Notes under the pieces: generated by a model
Databases searched by the model: none
What the model was told of the DNA's origin: nothing
What the model saw: the letters and a program-made list of their open reading frames with translations, nothing else
Program-made: the position numbers and the translations under genes
Shown: positions 12,959 through 20,313 of the stretch, in pieces
Layout of the letters: each line of letters opens with the position of its first letter
Numbering within the stretch: the first letter of the stretch is position 1
DNA from: a virus
Strand: one strand, 5' to 3'
DNA: 39,415 bases
IMG/VR virus record: IMGVR_UViG_3300037502_003122
Span: 1 to 39,415 of that record

Positions 12959-13126
12959 TCAGCTCGGGATGGCCTGCAGCTTGGCCAGCGTCGCCTCGGT
13001 CTCGGCGATCTCGGCGTCGATCGACTCGACCGCGCCCACGTCGCCGACCTGCTCGGCCGCCGAGCGGCGCTGGGACAGGTAGGTCAGCCGCACCTGGGCG
13101 AGCCGCATGAGGTCAGCAATGGTCAT
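12959..13126 (-). CDS. small helical protein, 55 aa
   Basis: Reads MTIADLMRLAQVRLTYLSQ and continues with two helices ending ETEATLAKLQAIPS. The second helix (SIDAEIAETEATLAKL) is heptad-like, so the protein is probably a helical hairpin. It fills the gap between the propeller-like protein and the Ala/Gly-rich protein. Small proteins of this type are often found among phage tail-fibre accessory genes. Function is unknown. Confidence 0.65.
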   Translation of the reverse strand: MTIADLMRLAQVRLTYLSQRRSAAEQVGDVGAVESIDAEIAETEATLAKLQAIPS

Positions 13127-13138
13127 GGCAGGGCCTCG

Positions 13139-14575
13139 TCAAATGATCATCTGCCGCAGCATCACGGCCGACGTGTTGAGCACCATGTAGACGTAGGTGA
13201 TGTCCACCGCCCCGTCGTGGTAGGTCACGTCGAACGCCGTGTCGCCGACGATGGCGGCGCCCTGCGTGTAGGTCCACGTCCCCCACCCGTCCTGCTCGCT
13301 GGTGGGGATGTTGAACCGGAACCAGCGCCCCGTGGCGTCCTTCTGGGTGTACAGGTAGTCGCCCAGGTACACGTGCTTGGTGCCCGCGCCGAACACCTCG
13401 GTGGCCGGCGCATAGGTCACGGCCGACCAGGTGTTGAGGGCGATGTCGTACCGGTCCAGCAGGGCGCCCGCCCCGCCGCGGAAGCTGTAGAGGTAGCGCC
13501 CATTCTGGATGGTGTTCTCGGCCGTCCAGTCGGCAGCGGTGGCGCCCCACACCCAGTGCCCGCCCATCCCCGCGCCGGGCGCCCCGCCGCGTGCAGCGGT
13601 GGGGGTCAGGGTGCTCCAGGTATTCGCCGAGATGCTGTAGCGGTAGAGGGTGACCGCGCCCGACCCCATGTAGTAGAGGAAGTCGTCGTTCCCCTCGATG
13701 CAATACTGCGACGTGGCGTCCGGCTGGGTCGTCCACGCGGCGCCCACGGTCAGCACGGTCGCGGTGTTGCTGGCGATGGTCCGGATCTGCCCGGCCCCGG
13801 TGCCTGCCGTGATGCGGACCTGGTAGTTGGCCCACTGGTTGGTGGTCCAGCCCTTGGCGCTGTTGGTCAGGGTGCTGGCGCCGCCCGCCGTGGCGGTCCC
13901 CGTCGCGAAGGCCTGGAATCCGTCGTCCAGCCAGCTGGGCGTGGCGATGAGCTTGGAGTCGGTGCTGATCGTCGCCGGGAGGCCGGTCTGCGCCAGCGTG
14001 ACCCAGGTGTTGGTCGCCAGGTCGTACCGCTTGAAGATGCCTGCGGCCAGCGCGCCCGCGCCCAGCACGTAGAAGGTGGGCGTCAGCAGCCGGTAGACGG
14101 TGGACGCCGAAAAGGCCGACGCCGAGGCGGCGGTGAAGGTGATGACCGCGTTGGCCCCGATCGTGTTGGAGGCGATGGTCTTGATCTCGCCCGCGTTGGG
14201 CCCGGCGAGGATCTGGACCGTGTACCCGCGAAGGTCGCGCGCGAGGGTCTGGTTGGTGGTGATGCTGCTGGTCGTCCCGGCCGTCGCGGTGAGCGAGGCC
14301 ACGCCGGCGGTGCTGCCTGTGGACCACGCGCCCGCGGTGCCGCACGCCCCGGCGCCAAACGTGCCGGCCAGCGCGGGGCTGGGGACCTGCGTCCACCCGT
14401 CCTCGGCCGGATGGTACAGGAACGCCGCGGTATTGCTCTGCACCAGCAGCTGCTGCTGCCGGTAGTGGCGGGAGCTGACGATAAAGTGCGCCGCCGCCGT
14501 GGCTGAGGGAGCCGGGGTGCAGAACTCCTGGCGCTTGAGGTCGAGAATCTTCCGGTTGCCGTTCGTCGTTGGCAT
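13139..14575 (-). CDS. kelch-like beta-propeller virion protein, 478 aa
   Basis: Repeats typical of kelch blades recur: FKRYDLATNTWVTL, LYRYSISANTWSTL and LDRYDIALNTWSAV, each a Tyr-rich strand followed by NTW. Between them are two copies of a strand-rich insert (AGPNAGEIKTIASNT, AGTGAGQIRTIASNT). The protein lacks a signal peptide. Position between lysis genes and accessory structural genes suggests a virion-associated protein, perhaps for carbohydrate or surface binding. Starts ATG 14575, 12 nt after the preceding stop. No catalytic motif is visible. Confidence 0.82.
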   Translation of the reverse strand: MPTTNGNRKILDLKRQEFCTPAPSATAAAHFIVSSRHYRQQQLLVQSNTAAFLYHPAEDGWTQVPSPALAGTFGAGACGTAGAWSTGSTAGVASLTATAGTTSSITTNQTLARDLRGYTVQILAGPNAGEIKTIASNTIGANAVITFTAASASAFSASTVYRLLTPTFYVLGAGALAAGIFKRYDLATNTWVTLAQTGLPATISTDSKLIATPSWLDDGFQAFATGTATAGGASTLTNSAKGWTTNQWANYQVRITAGTGAGQIRTIASNTATVLTVGAAWTTQPDATSQYCIEGNDDFLYYMGSGAVTLYRYSISANTWSTLTPTAARGGAPGAGMGGHWVWGATAADWTAENTIQNGRYLYSFRGGAGALLDRYDIALNTWSAVTYAPATEVFGAGTKHVYLGDYLYTQKDATGRWFRFNIPTSEQDGWGTWTYTQGAAIVGDTAFDVTYHDGAVDITYVYMVLNTSAVMLRQMII

Positions 14576-14587
14576 GGTCGGCTCTGG

Positions 14588-15007
14588 TCAGGTGACGGAG
14601 ACGTTGCGCCGCAGGCTGTCCGCGGCGACGCGCATGAGGCTGGGGATCTGCTCGGTGCCAGCAATGCCACCCACGTTCGTCTGGTTGGCGAGGGTGGCGA
14701 GCGTTTGACCGGCCGCGAGGCTGGCCGTCAATGCGCCGGTCTCCACGTTCACGCGCAGGCGTCCGGCCACGTCGGGCATGGCCATGCCGACGGTTCGGGT
14801 CAGGCTGTGCACGGCCATGCGCAGCGCCTCGATGGCCTCGATGAGCTCCCCGACCGCGGCCACCGGGAGCGGGTTCTCGGCGCTGGTGTCCACCGCCACG
14901 CCGTCGGCCCCGTGCACCACCTTGGCCCGCTGGTAAAGGACGCCCCCGATCTCGTCGGCGGCGACGACCGCGCCGCTCCCTGGCGTGTACCCGACGTTGT
15001 CGGCCAT
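14588..15007 (-). CDS. hypothetical structural-type protein, 139 aa
   Basis: Starts MADNVGYTPGSGAVVAADEIG, with a strand-rich N-terminus (YQRAKVVHGADGVAVD), a helix (GELIEAIEALRMAVHSLTRTVG) and a C-terminal part rich in Ala/Thr. The opening resembles small phage structural proteins that carry a stretch like VAADEIGGV-YQR-KV--G-DG. ATG 15007 follows the preceding stop by 4 nt. Confidence 0.75.
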   Translation of the reverse strand: MADNVGYTPGSGAVVAADEIGGVLYQRAKVVHGADGVAVDTSAENPLPVAAVGELIEAIEALRMAVHSLTRTVGMAMPDVAGRLRVNVETGALTASLAAGQTLATLANQTNVGGIAGTEQIPSLMRVAADSLRRNVSVT

Positions 15008-15011
15008 GGCG

Positions 15012-15401
15012 TCAGTTGGTGGAGGTGAGTGAGAACGCCGTGATGGTGACCTGCTGGCCGCTGGCCACGCTGGTGTTGTCCAGCTCCAAGTCGCCCCCGC
15101 CGCCGGTCGCGGTGACCGTCCCCTCCAGCACCAGCGACCCGGACACCAGCCGATAGTGCCCCGCCGTCCCGGAGGCGTCGGCGGAGGCGTCCTGCCACGT
15201 CCCCTGCGCCGCCTTGGTGCCGCCGCTCGCGGGCGCAAAGGCGTCGGCGGGGAGGGTGATGGTGGCCAGCACGGTCCCCGTGGCGGCGTTGCCCGCCCCT
15301 GGCGGTGCGCCGGTGCGGATCGTCAGCGTGCCGTTGTTGAAGGCGCTGTCGAGCCCGTCGAGGAGCGTGTTCTTGAGGGCGGTGTTCAGGGTGACGGCCA
15401 T
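15012..15401 (-). CDS. small virion-type protein, 129 aa
   Basis: Opens MAVTLNTALKNTLLDGLDSAFNNG, then TLTIRTGAPPGAG and repeated strands ending VTITAFSLTSTN. This is a recurrent small phage protein layout (a helix followed by a beta sandwich) found near tail or accessory virion genes. No catalytic residues. ATG 15401 follows the spanin-like gene's stop by 19 nt. Confidence 0.75.
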   Translation of the reverse strand: MAVTLNTALKNTLLDGLDSAFNNGTLTIRTGAPPGAGNAATGTVLATITLPADAFAPASGGTKAAQGTWQDASADASGTAGHYRLVSGSLVLEGTVTATGGGGDLELDNTSVASGQQVTITAFSLTSTN

Positions 15402-15420
15402 GGGGTCCTCGGGTCGGAAG

Positions 15421-16011
15421 TCAGAACGGCCAGAGCGCGGCGCCCACGCCGGCCAGCACGCCCACCGCCCCGGCCACCAGCACGCCGCGCCACCCCGGCT
15501 TGCGCGCGGCCTCGGTGCGGGCGGTGCGCAGGGTGTCGCGGACGGCCACCACGGCCAGCCCCGCCCGGGTGAGCGCGGCGGTGTCGGCGGCGTGCAGGGA
15601 GTCGGCGGCGGCGAGGGCGGCGGACGCGGTGTCGCGGTATGCCGCGCAGGCGCTGGCCAGCGTGTCGAGCTGCGCGCGGCACGCCAGGTAGCGCACCGCG
15701 GGGGTGGTGTCGGCGGGGAGCCACGCGGTGTCGACGACGGTCCGCAGGCGGGTCCGCAGCACGGTGTCCCGGCGCCCGGCGGCGGCCATGAGCGCGGCGC
15801 GCTCCTGCTGCCACGCGGCCCGCTGCGCGTCCAGCAGCGCGCGCGAGACGCCGGTGGCCTCGGCCAGCACCCGGGTGCGCTCCGCCTGCCGCACCGACTC
15901 CTGCCACGCGGCCCCGGCGGCCAGCACCAGCGCGGCCGCGGCGATGATGCCGACGGCCGACAGGATGAGCGCCCCCGCGGACCATCGTGCGGGCTCCGGG
16001 CGGGGCGTCAC
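15421..16011 (-). CDS. spanin-like protein with two membrane segments, 196 aa
   Basis: Directly downstream of the endolysin (1-nt gap), as for Rz-type spanins. An N-terminal transmembrane helix (about residues 13-33) is followed by a long helical, coiled-coil-like middle rich in Ala, Arg and Glu with a pair of Cys near 110-120. A second hydrophobic segment occupies the C-terminus (GVLVAGAVGVLAGVGAALWPF). Classical i-spanins have one N-terminal span and u-spanins have a lipobox plus C-terminal span. This protein has two spans and no lipobox, so its role in outer-membrane disruption is inferred from position only. Confidence 0.7.
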   Translation of the reverse strand: MTPRPEPARWSAGALILSAVGIIAAAALVLAAGAAWQESVRQAERTRVLAEATGVSRALLDAQRAAWQQERAALMAAAGRRDTVLRTRLRTVVDTAWLPADTTPAVRYLACRAQLDTLASACAAYRDTASAALAAADSLHAADTAALTRAGLAVVAVRDTLRTARTEAARKPGWRGVLVAGAVGVLAGVGAALWPF

Positions 16012-16012
16012 G

Positions 16013-16621
16013 TCACGCGGCCCGGGGCGGGGTGGGCGGGCGGTGCTCCGCCGACAGCTGCGCCGCCAAGCGGGAGGCCACCATGCCGCGGAACTCCTCG
16101 AGGTCCAGCCCGTACGGGTCCGTCTTGCGCCCCGCAGGAACCGCGATGGCGGCGTGCGTCACGATGCGCGACACGGGGAGCCGGTAGAAACTGGCCAGCA
16201 GGGCGCAGACGTCCGCCGCCGCGCTGCGCTGGGCGATGGGGTAAAGCTCGCCCTTGTTGCTGTTGGAGAGGCAGACGCCCACCGCGATGCTGTTGACGTC
16301 GGCCACCCCGTCGAGCTCCGAGGCGCCGGCGTGCCAGGCGCGCCGGTCGGGGTGCACGAGCTGGAAGACGATGCCGTTCCGGCCGACAACCACATGGTAG
16401 CTCACCGCGCGGTAGCGGGCCGCAGGCCGTCTGGCGGCCGGCGTCTCCTCCCACAGCTGGTCGAGCTGCGCCTGCGACTTGCGGCACCAGTCGAGGGTGC
16501 CGTCCACCTTGGCCGCGGCGTCGGCGTGCAGTACGATGGCCGACACCGTGTGGGTGCCCCGGCTGTTGTGGTTGGGGCTCGCGGTGACGCGCCAGGAGGC
16601 GGGCGGCCGGAACGGGATCAC
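16013..16621 (-). CDS. endolysin: N-acetylmuramoyl-L-alanine amidase, 202 aa
   Basis: Amidase_2 / AmpD-like fold. Putative zinc ligands are His32 (IVLHAD), His156 (IVTHAAIA) and Asp168 (GRKTDP), matching the H-H-D set of this family, with WHAG (96-99) and Lys166 nearby. It cleaves the bond between N-acetylmuramic acid and the stem peptide at the end of infection. No signal peptide, so release depends on a holin. ATG 16621 overlaps the holin gene's stop (ATGA). Confidence 0.93.
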   Translation of the reverse strand: MIPFRPPASWRVTASPNHNSRGTHTVSAIVLHADAAAKVDGTLDWCRKSQAQLDQLWEETPAARRPAARYRAVSYHVVVGRNGIVFQLVHPDRRAWHAGASELDGVADVNSIAVGVCLSNSNKGELYPIAQRSAAADVCALLASFYRLPVSRIVTHAAIAVPAGRKTDPYGLDLEEFRGMVASRLAAQLSAEHRPPTPPRAA

Positions 16622-16821
16622 GGCGCGGGCGTCTCGGGGACGGCGGGGGGCACGAGGGCCCGCCCCATGGCGGCGATGAGGGCGCCGACGGCGGCCACCT
16701 TGGTGGTGGCGGCGGCGCCCAGGAGCTGCGTCAGCCAGGGCACGTTGGCCGGGTCGATGACCACGGCGGCGACGGCGAGGAGCAGGCCGGAGACGGTGAC
16801 GGAGCGGGGGAGCAGCTTCAT
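16618..16821 (-). CDS. holin, two transmembrane segments, 67 aa
   Basis: A short protein with two hydrophobic segments (about residues 8-24 and 34-56: VSGLLLAVAAVVIDP and GAAATTKVAAVGALIAAMG), a basic N-terminus (MKLLPRSV) and a Pro-rich tail. Placed immediately before the amidase with overlapping codons on both sides, the usual holin-endolysin arrangement. The family cannot be named from sequence alone. Confidence 0.82.
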   Translation of the reverse strand: MKLLPRSVTVSGLLLAVAAVVIDPANVPWLTQLLGAAATTKVAAVGALIAAMGRALVPPAVPETPAP

Positions 16822-17084
16822 GCGGGGGACCTCCGGTCGTAGGGCTGGGAGCTCAGGATGATGGCGCGGATCTCGCGGACGTCCTGGCGGATCTCATCGA
16901 GGCGGGCCGTCTGATCCTGGCGGGCTTGTTCGAGGGCAGCCGTCATGGCGTCCCCACGGGCCTCCATGACGCCGGCCCACCGGGCCGCGCGGAACAGCGC
17001 CGTGAGCGCGGTGAGCATGGAGGTGACGCTGAGCGTGGCGGACACCACGACAGCGGGCGACGTGCCGGAGGCTTCGGCGGGCAT
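16818..17084 (-). CDS. membrane/coiled-coil lysis-operon protein, 88 aa
   Basis: One or two short hydrophobic stretches (about residues 10-33, VVVSATLSVTSMLTALTALF) are followed by a charged coiled coil (QDQTARLDEIRQDVREIRAIIL). This is the first gene after the 21-bp repeat and overlaps the holin start (ATGA). The combination of a membrane segment with a coiled coil resembles XhlA-type holin partners, in reversed order. An antiholin or holin-partner role is inferred. Confidence 0.7.
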   Translation of the reverse strand: MPAEASGTSPAVVVSATLSVTSMLTALTALFRAARWAGVMEARGDAMTAALEQARQDQTARLDEIRQDVREIRAIILSSQPYDRRSPA

Positions 17085-17138
17085 GGTGTCCAAGGTAGGA
17101 GGGGTGAGGGGGCGCGTTGTGCAGGGGGGTGGTGTGCG

Positions 17139-17159
17139 CGCTGTCCTACGGGAGGAAAA
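17139..17159 (-). promoter_or_regulatory. 21-bp intergenic repeat copy 1, upstream of the lysis operon
   Basis: An exact 21-bp match to 33521-33541. On the minus strand it begins TTTTCCTCCCGTAGGACAGC. It lies 54 nt upstream of ATG 17084 and directly downstream of the stop and hairpin that end the tail genes. The shared position suggests a phage-specific late promoter or processing site; the leading TTTT may double as a terminator tail. Confidence 0.55.
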
Positions 17160-17183
17160 CCGACCTACCCGTCGTTGACGGGT
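17156..17183 (-). terminator. putative terminator after the tail genes
   Basis: ACCCGTC-AAC-GACGGGT (17183 to 17167 on the minus strand) is a perfect 7-bp stem with a 3-nt loop overlapping the stop of the 81-aa gene. It is followed after 7 nt by TTTT. The spacer before the T run is longer than usual, so efficiency may be modest. It would separate the tail operon from the lysis operon. Confidence 0.45.
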
Positions 17184-17410
17184 GGTGCGTCCGGGTCGAC
17201 GTCTGGCCGCAGATCCGGCGCGATCAGCTGCCACACGCCACCGTTCCGCGTTACCCGGCACGGCTGGCCCAGCAGCCCGTGGGCCTCCAGCACAACCGCC
17301 AGCTTGCGGTCGGCAATCGCCCGCAACTCGGCAGACGCCTGCTCGAAGCCCGCGTTGATCTCGTTGACCAGCGCCTGCTCCACCTTCGACAGCTCGACGA
17401 TACGGGTCAT
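17165..17410 (-). CDS. hypothetical protein, 81 aa
   Basis: Starts MTRIVELSKVEQALVNEIN. A long N-terminal helix (through ASAELRAIADRKLAVVLEA) leads to a short strand region (CRVTRNGGVWQLIAP) and an acidic Pro/Asp tail. ATG 17410 shares its A with the preceding TGA (TGATG). Last gene before the intergenic 21-bp repeat. Function is unknown. Confidence 0.7.
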   Translation of the reverse strand: MTRIVELSKVEQALVNEINAGFEQASAELRAIADRKLAVVLEAHGLLGQPCRVTRNGGVWQLIAPDLRPDVDPDAPPVNDG

Positions 17411-17694
17411 CACTCCTCCGGGTTGGCCAGCGTGGCACGCACCGCCGTGGCGACCTTCCCCACCGGGGGCGTGGCCACCGACACGTCGGCGGGCGGGACG
17501 TTCAGCACGGCAGCGACGGCGGCGGCGAGGTCCGCGTCCGTCCAGTCCTCGGCCAGTGTGGTGGAGTCCACGACCACCACTTGGCTCACCGTGGTCGGCC
17601 CCACCACGGTGTCGGCGGTGATGACGCAATGGCACTCCGTGACGCCTTGCGCGTACTGGATCGCGGCGGTGTTGATGATGACGGGGGTGGGCAT
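17410..17694 (-). CDS. hypothetical protein downstream of the tail fibre, 94 aa
   Basis: Starts MPTPVIINTAAIQYAQGV. Strand-rich N-terminus (CHCVITADTVVGPTTVSQVVVVD), then a helix (WTDADLAAAVAAVLN) and a final strand-helix. Starts 2 nt after the fibre gene's stop. Small genes after a fibre are often fibre chaperones or adhesion tips, but no motif supports either here. Confidence 0.7.
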   Translation of the reverse strand: MPTPVIINTAAIQYAQGVTECHCVITADTVVGPTTVSQVVVVDSTTLAEDWTDADLAAAVAAVLNVPPADVSVATPPVGKVATAVRATLANPEE

Positions 17695-17696
17695 GG

Positions 17697-19541
17697 TCAG
17701 GCGGTGTAATAGGGGATCTTGACCTGCGTGGTGCCGACGTGGGCAATGAGGTAGCCGAGCGGATTGGCGGGCAGCGCGGAGGCCGCGCCGCTCGCGCCGA
17801 CCGTGGTCGCGGTGCCGTTGCCGAAGGTCGTGGTGGACGCCGCGCCAGCGGACGCCGCACCGGCACGCATCCACCCGCCGCAGTCGGCATTCCGCCCAAG
17901 GAACAGATCACGCGGGCGCGTCGCCCCGCTCGCGCCGATGTCAAAACTGTTGTCGGTGGACGCGAGGAGGTGGCCGCTGCTGGCGCCGATGCGCCACCGC
18001 TCGGTGTTGCTCGTGAAAAACCTCAAGTCATCTACGGTCAGGGTAGCCAACGCGCAGCCAGCGCCTGCGCTAGCGACCATAGTTAGCTGGCGCGTGCCGT
18101 CCGTGACACTCATGCCGCCTTGCGTGGAATTGCTGAAGACAGCTTGCTGCGTCAGCGTCACCGGAACAGCAGTCGTCCCGGCGTGGAACGAATAGGCCGG
18201 AGTGTTGCCGTCTGTTCCGAATTTTCCGCTGCCGCTCAGAACGATGTTGGTGTTGCTGCTGGGAGAAAATGCGCCAGCCGCAGTAAAGCGCGCCCGCGCG
18301 ATGTTGGCGGTGTAGAACGCCAAATCGTGTGCGGTGTAAGTGCCAACGCGCATTTCCGGCACGGTGCCAGCCGCTTGGATGTACCCCTGAACGACAGCGT
18401 CCTGAATGCCAAGCAATGTGTTGCTTGATCCGGTCACGTTTGCGGTAAAATTGCTGTCCGCGATTCCGCCGGTCGCAACGGTGCTGCCGATGTGGAACGC
18501 CGAACCGGGCGTAGCGTTGCGGATGCCCACCCGATTGTTCGCGGCGTCCACCGCCAGCGTGTTCGTGTCCACCGTCAGGTTGCCGCTCACCGTCAGGCTG
18601 GTCAGCGTCCCGACGCTGGTCAGGCTGGACGCCGTCACGCCGCTCGCCAGCGTGGAGCCCGTCAGCGTGCTCGCCGCCGCCGCCACCGTGATGTTGGACG
18701 CGCCCGTAAAGGTCACGCCATTGATCGTCGCGCCGGGCGTCAGCGCGCTCGCCGTGCTGGCGTTGCCCGCGAGCGCCGCCGTGATCGTGCCCGCCGCGAA
18801 GTTGCCGCTGCCGTCGCGCGCCACCACCTTGCTGGCGGTGTTCGTGCTCGTCGCGTCTACGGCAAACGTCCGCGCCATCGACCCATCGAATGTGCCGGAC
18901 GCCGTCAAAAACGAGCCGGCGGTGAGCGCATTGGGCGTGTTGGCGGTGACCGAAATATTTCCCGTCCCGTCGAAGCTCACGCCGTTGATCGTGCGCGCTG
19001 TCTGGAGCGCCGTGGCTGTGGCCGCGTTACCTGTCGTGCTGCCGCTGCTGCCCGTCACGCTGCCCGCTATCGGATTGGTGACGGTCAGGTTGACCAGTGT
19101 TCCGAGCGATGTCAGGCTGGACGCCGTCACGCCGCCCGCCAGCGTGCTGCCCGTCAGCGTCCCAGCAGCCGCCGCCACCGTGATGTCCGCCGTGCCGTTG
19201 AACGACACCCCGTTGATCGTGCGGGCCGTCTGCAGCGCCGTGGCCGTGCTCGCGTTCCCCGTCAGCGCCCCGGTGAAGGTCGTCGCACTGATGCTGGTCG
19301 CGCCCGTCAGGCTGCCCGTCATCGTGATGTCCGTCACGCTGGTCAGGCTGCCGGTGACGTTGGCCGTTCCGTCAAAAGGACGCCCCCAAATCGTACGCGC
19401 GGTCTGGAGCGCGGTCGACGTCCCGGCATTGCCTAGCAGGATGTCCGCGATCGTGACGCGGCGAGTGGCCCCAGACTGCAGGACCGGGACCGACTCCGTT
19501 CCTGCCACGGGCGAGGCGATGGGTAACTGGCTGATCTTCAT
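17697..19541 (-). CDS. tail fibre protein with internal repeats, 614 aa
   Basis: Residues about 25-290 carry tandem copies of two units: TALQTARTINGVSFNGT with DITV/NISV, and GTLTGSTLAGGVTASSL with TSLGTLVNLTV. This is the classic repetitive trimeric fibre shaft. The C-terminal half is less repetitive and probably holds the receptor-binding tip. The N-terminus (MKISQLPIASPVAGTESVPVLQ) is a virion-attachment motif common in fibre proteins. The C-terminal coding part (about 17.95-18.5 kb) is visibly less GC-rich than its neighbours, suggesting acquisition by recombination. Confidence 0.88.
   Translation of the reverse strand: MKISQLPIASPVAGTESVPVLQSGATRRVTIADILLGNAGTSTALQTARTIWGRPFDGTANVTGSLTSVTDITMTGSLTGATSISATTFTGALTGNASTATALQTARTINGVSFNGTADITVAAAAGTLTGSTLAGGVTASSLTSLGTLVNLTVTNPIAGSVTGSSGSTTGNAATATALQTARTINGVSFDGTGNISVTANTPNALTAGSFLTASGTFDGSMARTFAVDATSTNTASKVVARDGSGNFAAGTITAALAGNASTASALTPGATINGVTFTGASNITVAAAASTLTGSTLASGVTASSLTSVGTLTSLTVSGNLTVDTNTLAVDAANNRVGIRNATPGSAFHIGSTVATGGIADSNFTANVTGSSNTLLGIQDAVVQGYIQAAGTVPEMRVGTYTAHDLAFYTANIARARFTAAGAFSPSSNTNIVLSGSGKFGTDGNTPAYSFHAGTTAVPVTLTQQAVFSNSTQGGMSVTDGTRQLTMVASAGAGCALATLTVDDLRFFTSNTERWRIGASSGHLLASTDNSFDIGASGATRPRDLFLGRNADCGGWMRAGAASAGAASTTTFGNGTATTVGASGAASALPANPLGYLIAHVGTTQVKIPYYTA
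18560..19400 (-). repeat. tandem shaft repeats in the tail fibre gene
   Basis: DNA repeats encode about four TARTI-G--F-GT units and three or four GTLTGSTLA-GVTASSLTS units. On the plus strand, phrases such as GTCACGCCGCTCGCCAGCGT and CTGGACGCCGTCACGCCG recur. The similarity between units makes copy-number change by recombination likely. Confidence 0.75.
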
Positions 19542-19553
19542 GGCTTGCCCCGG

Positions 19554-20312
19554 TTAGAGTCTGGCCGTGAGCTCGGCCGCCGTCAGGAGCCCCGCTGCCC
19601 AGGCGACCTGCCGCACCCACGTGGACCCCTGAGTCCCTGCTGAGCCCACGCGATTGCAACGCAGCTTGGCCCCGCTCCCCCATGCCGCCGCGCGCGTGAC
19701 GGTGCTGGACCACGCGGTCTGCGTCGTGACCCCAGTGGCCAGCGGCGTAATGGCCAGCCGCACCCGCTGATTGGTCCCGTCGTCATCCAGCTGCAGCACC
19801 AGCTGCGCCGTTTGACCGCTGGTGGGGGTCCCGGTGGCGAGCGTCGCGGAGGCGGAGGTAGTGCCGTTGTGGACAGTCGCCCTGTAGTTGGTGCCGTCAC
19901 TGTCCACGATGAGCCGCGCCCCGGTCTGGTCGTCGCGCCCGAGGTACAGCAGCCCAGCCCCCGCCGTGGTCCTGGTGCCCGCCTCTGCCATCTCGATGAG
20001 CACGGACGCCTGCTCGGGCACCCAGTTGACAGGCCATGTCAGGTCATCGGCGGCGAGCCGCAGCCCCAGCGCCGCCGCCCCGCCCGCCCATACCCGCGAC
20101 TCCCAGCGCGGCATCGAGTGCCCGGCGGTGTAGGTCACCCCGGCGCTGTCCACCGCCGTCCCCGTTGCCGCCCGGACCAGCGTCCCGACCTGCGCGGTCA
20201 CGGCCTCGAGCTCGCCGCGGCGCGCCTGCCACCGGAAGCGCGACACCGACCGGATCACCGGACCGGCGGCGCGGCGCACGGAGCGCGCGGCCACTGGTGC
20301 GTATCGGCTCAT
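19554..20312 (-). CDS. minor tail protein with lectin-like (ConA-type) domain, 252 aa
   Basis: The N-terminal about 60 residues are basic and helical (RSVRRAAGPVIRSVSRF). The rest reads as a jelly-roll: VPEQASVLIEMAEAG, GLLYLGRDDQTGARLIVD, QTAQLVLQLDDDGTNQRVRL, ending QVAWAAGLLTAAELTARL, the typical end of concanavalin-A-like domains on phage tails. It may bind surface glycans. ATG 20312 follows the preceding stop by 1 nt with GGGGGTGG as ribosome-binding site. Confidence 0.78.
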   Translation of the reverse strand: MSRYAPVAARSVRRAAGPVIRSVSRFRWQARRGELEAVTAQVGTLVRAATGTAVDSAGVTYTAGHSMPRWESRVWAGGAAALGLRLAADDLTWPVNWVPEQASVLIEMAEAGTRTTAGAGLLYLGRDDQTGARLIVDSDGTNYRATVHNGTTSASATLATGTPTSGQTAQLVLQLDDDGTNQRVRLAITPLATGVTTQTAWSSTVTRAAAWGSGAKLRCNRVGSAGTQGSTWVRQVAWAAGLLTAAELTARL

Positions 20313-20313
20313 C

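Noticed and set aside
12110-14506. A 798-codon plus-strand open frame
   Set aside because: It lies opposite the kelch-like, Ala/Gly-rich and small genes, has low-complexity Arg/Gly/Pro/Val content and no family pattern. Such long frames are expected opposite genes in DNA this GC-rich.
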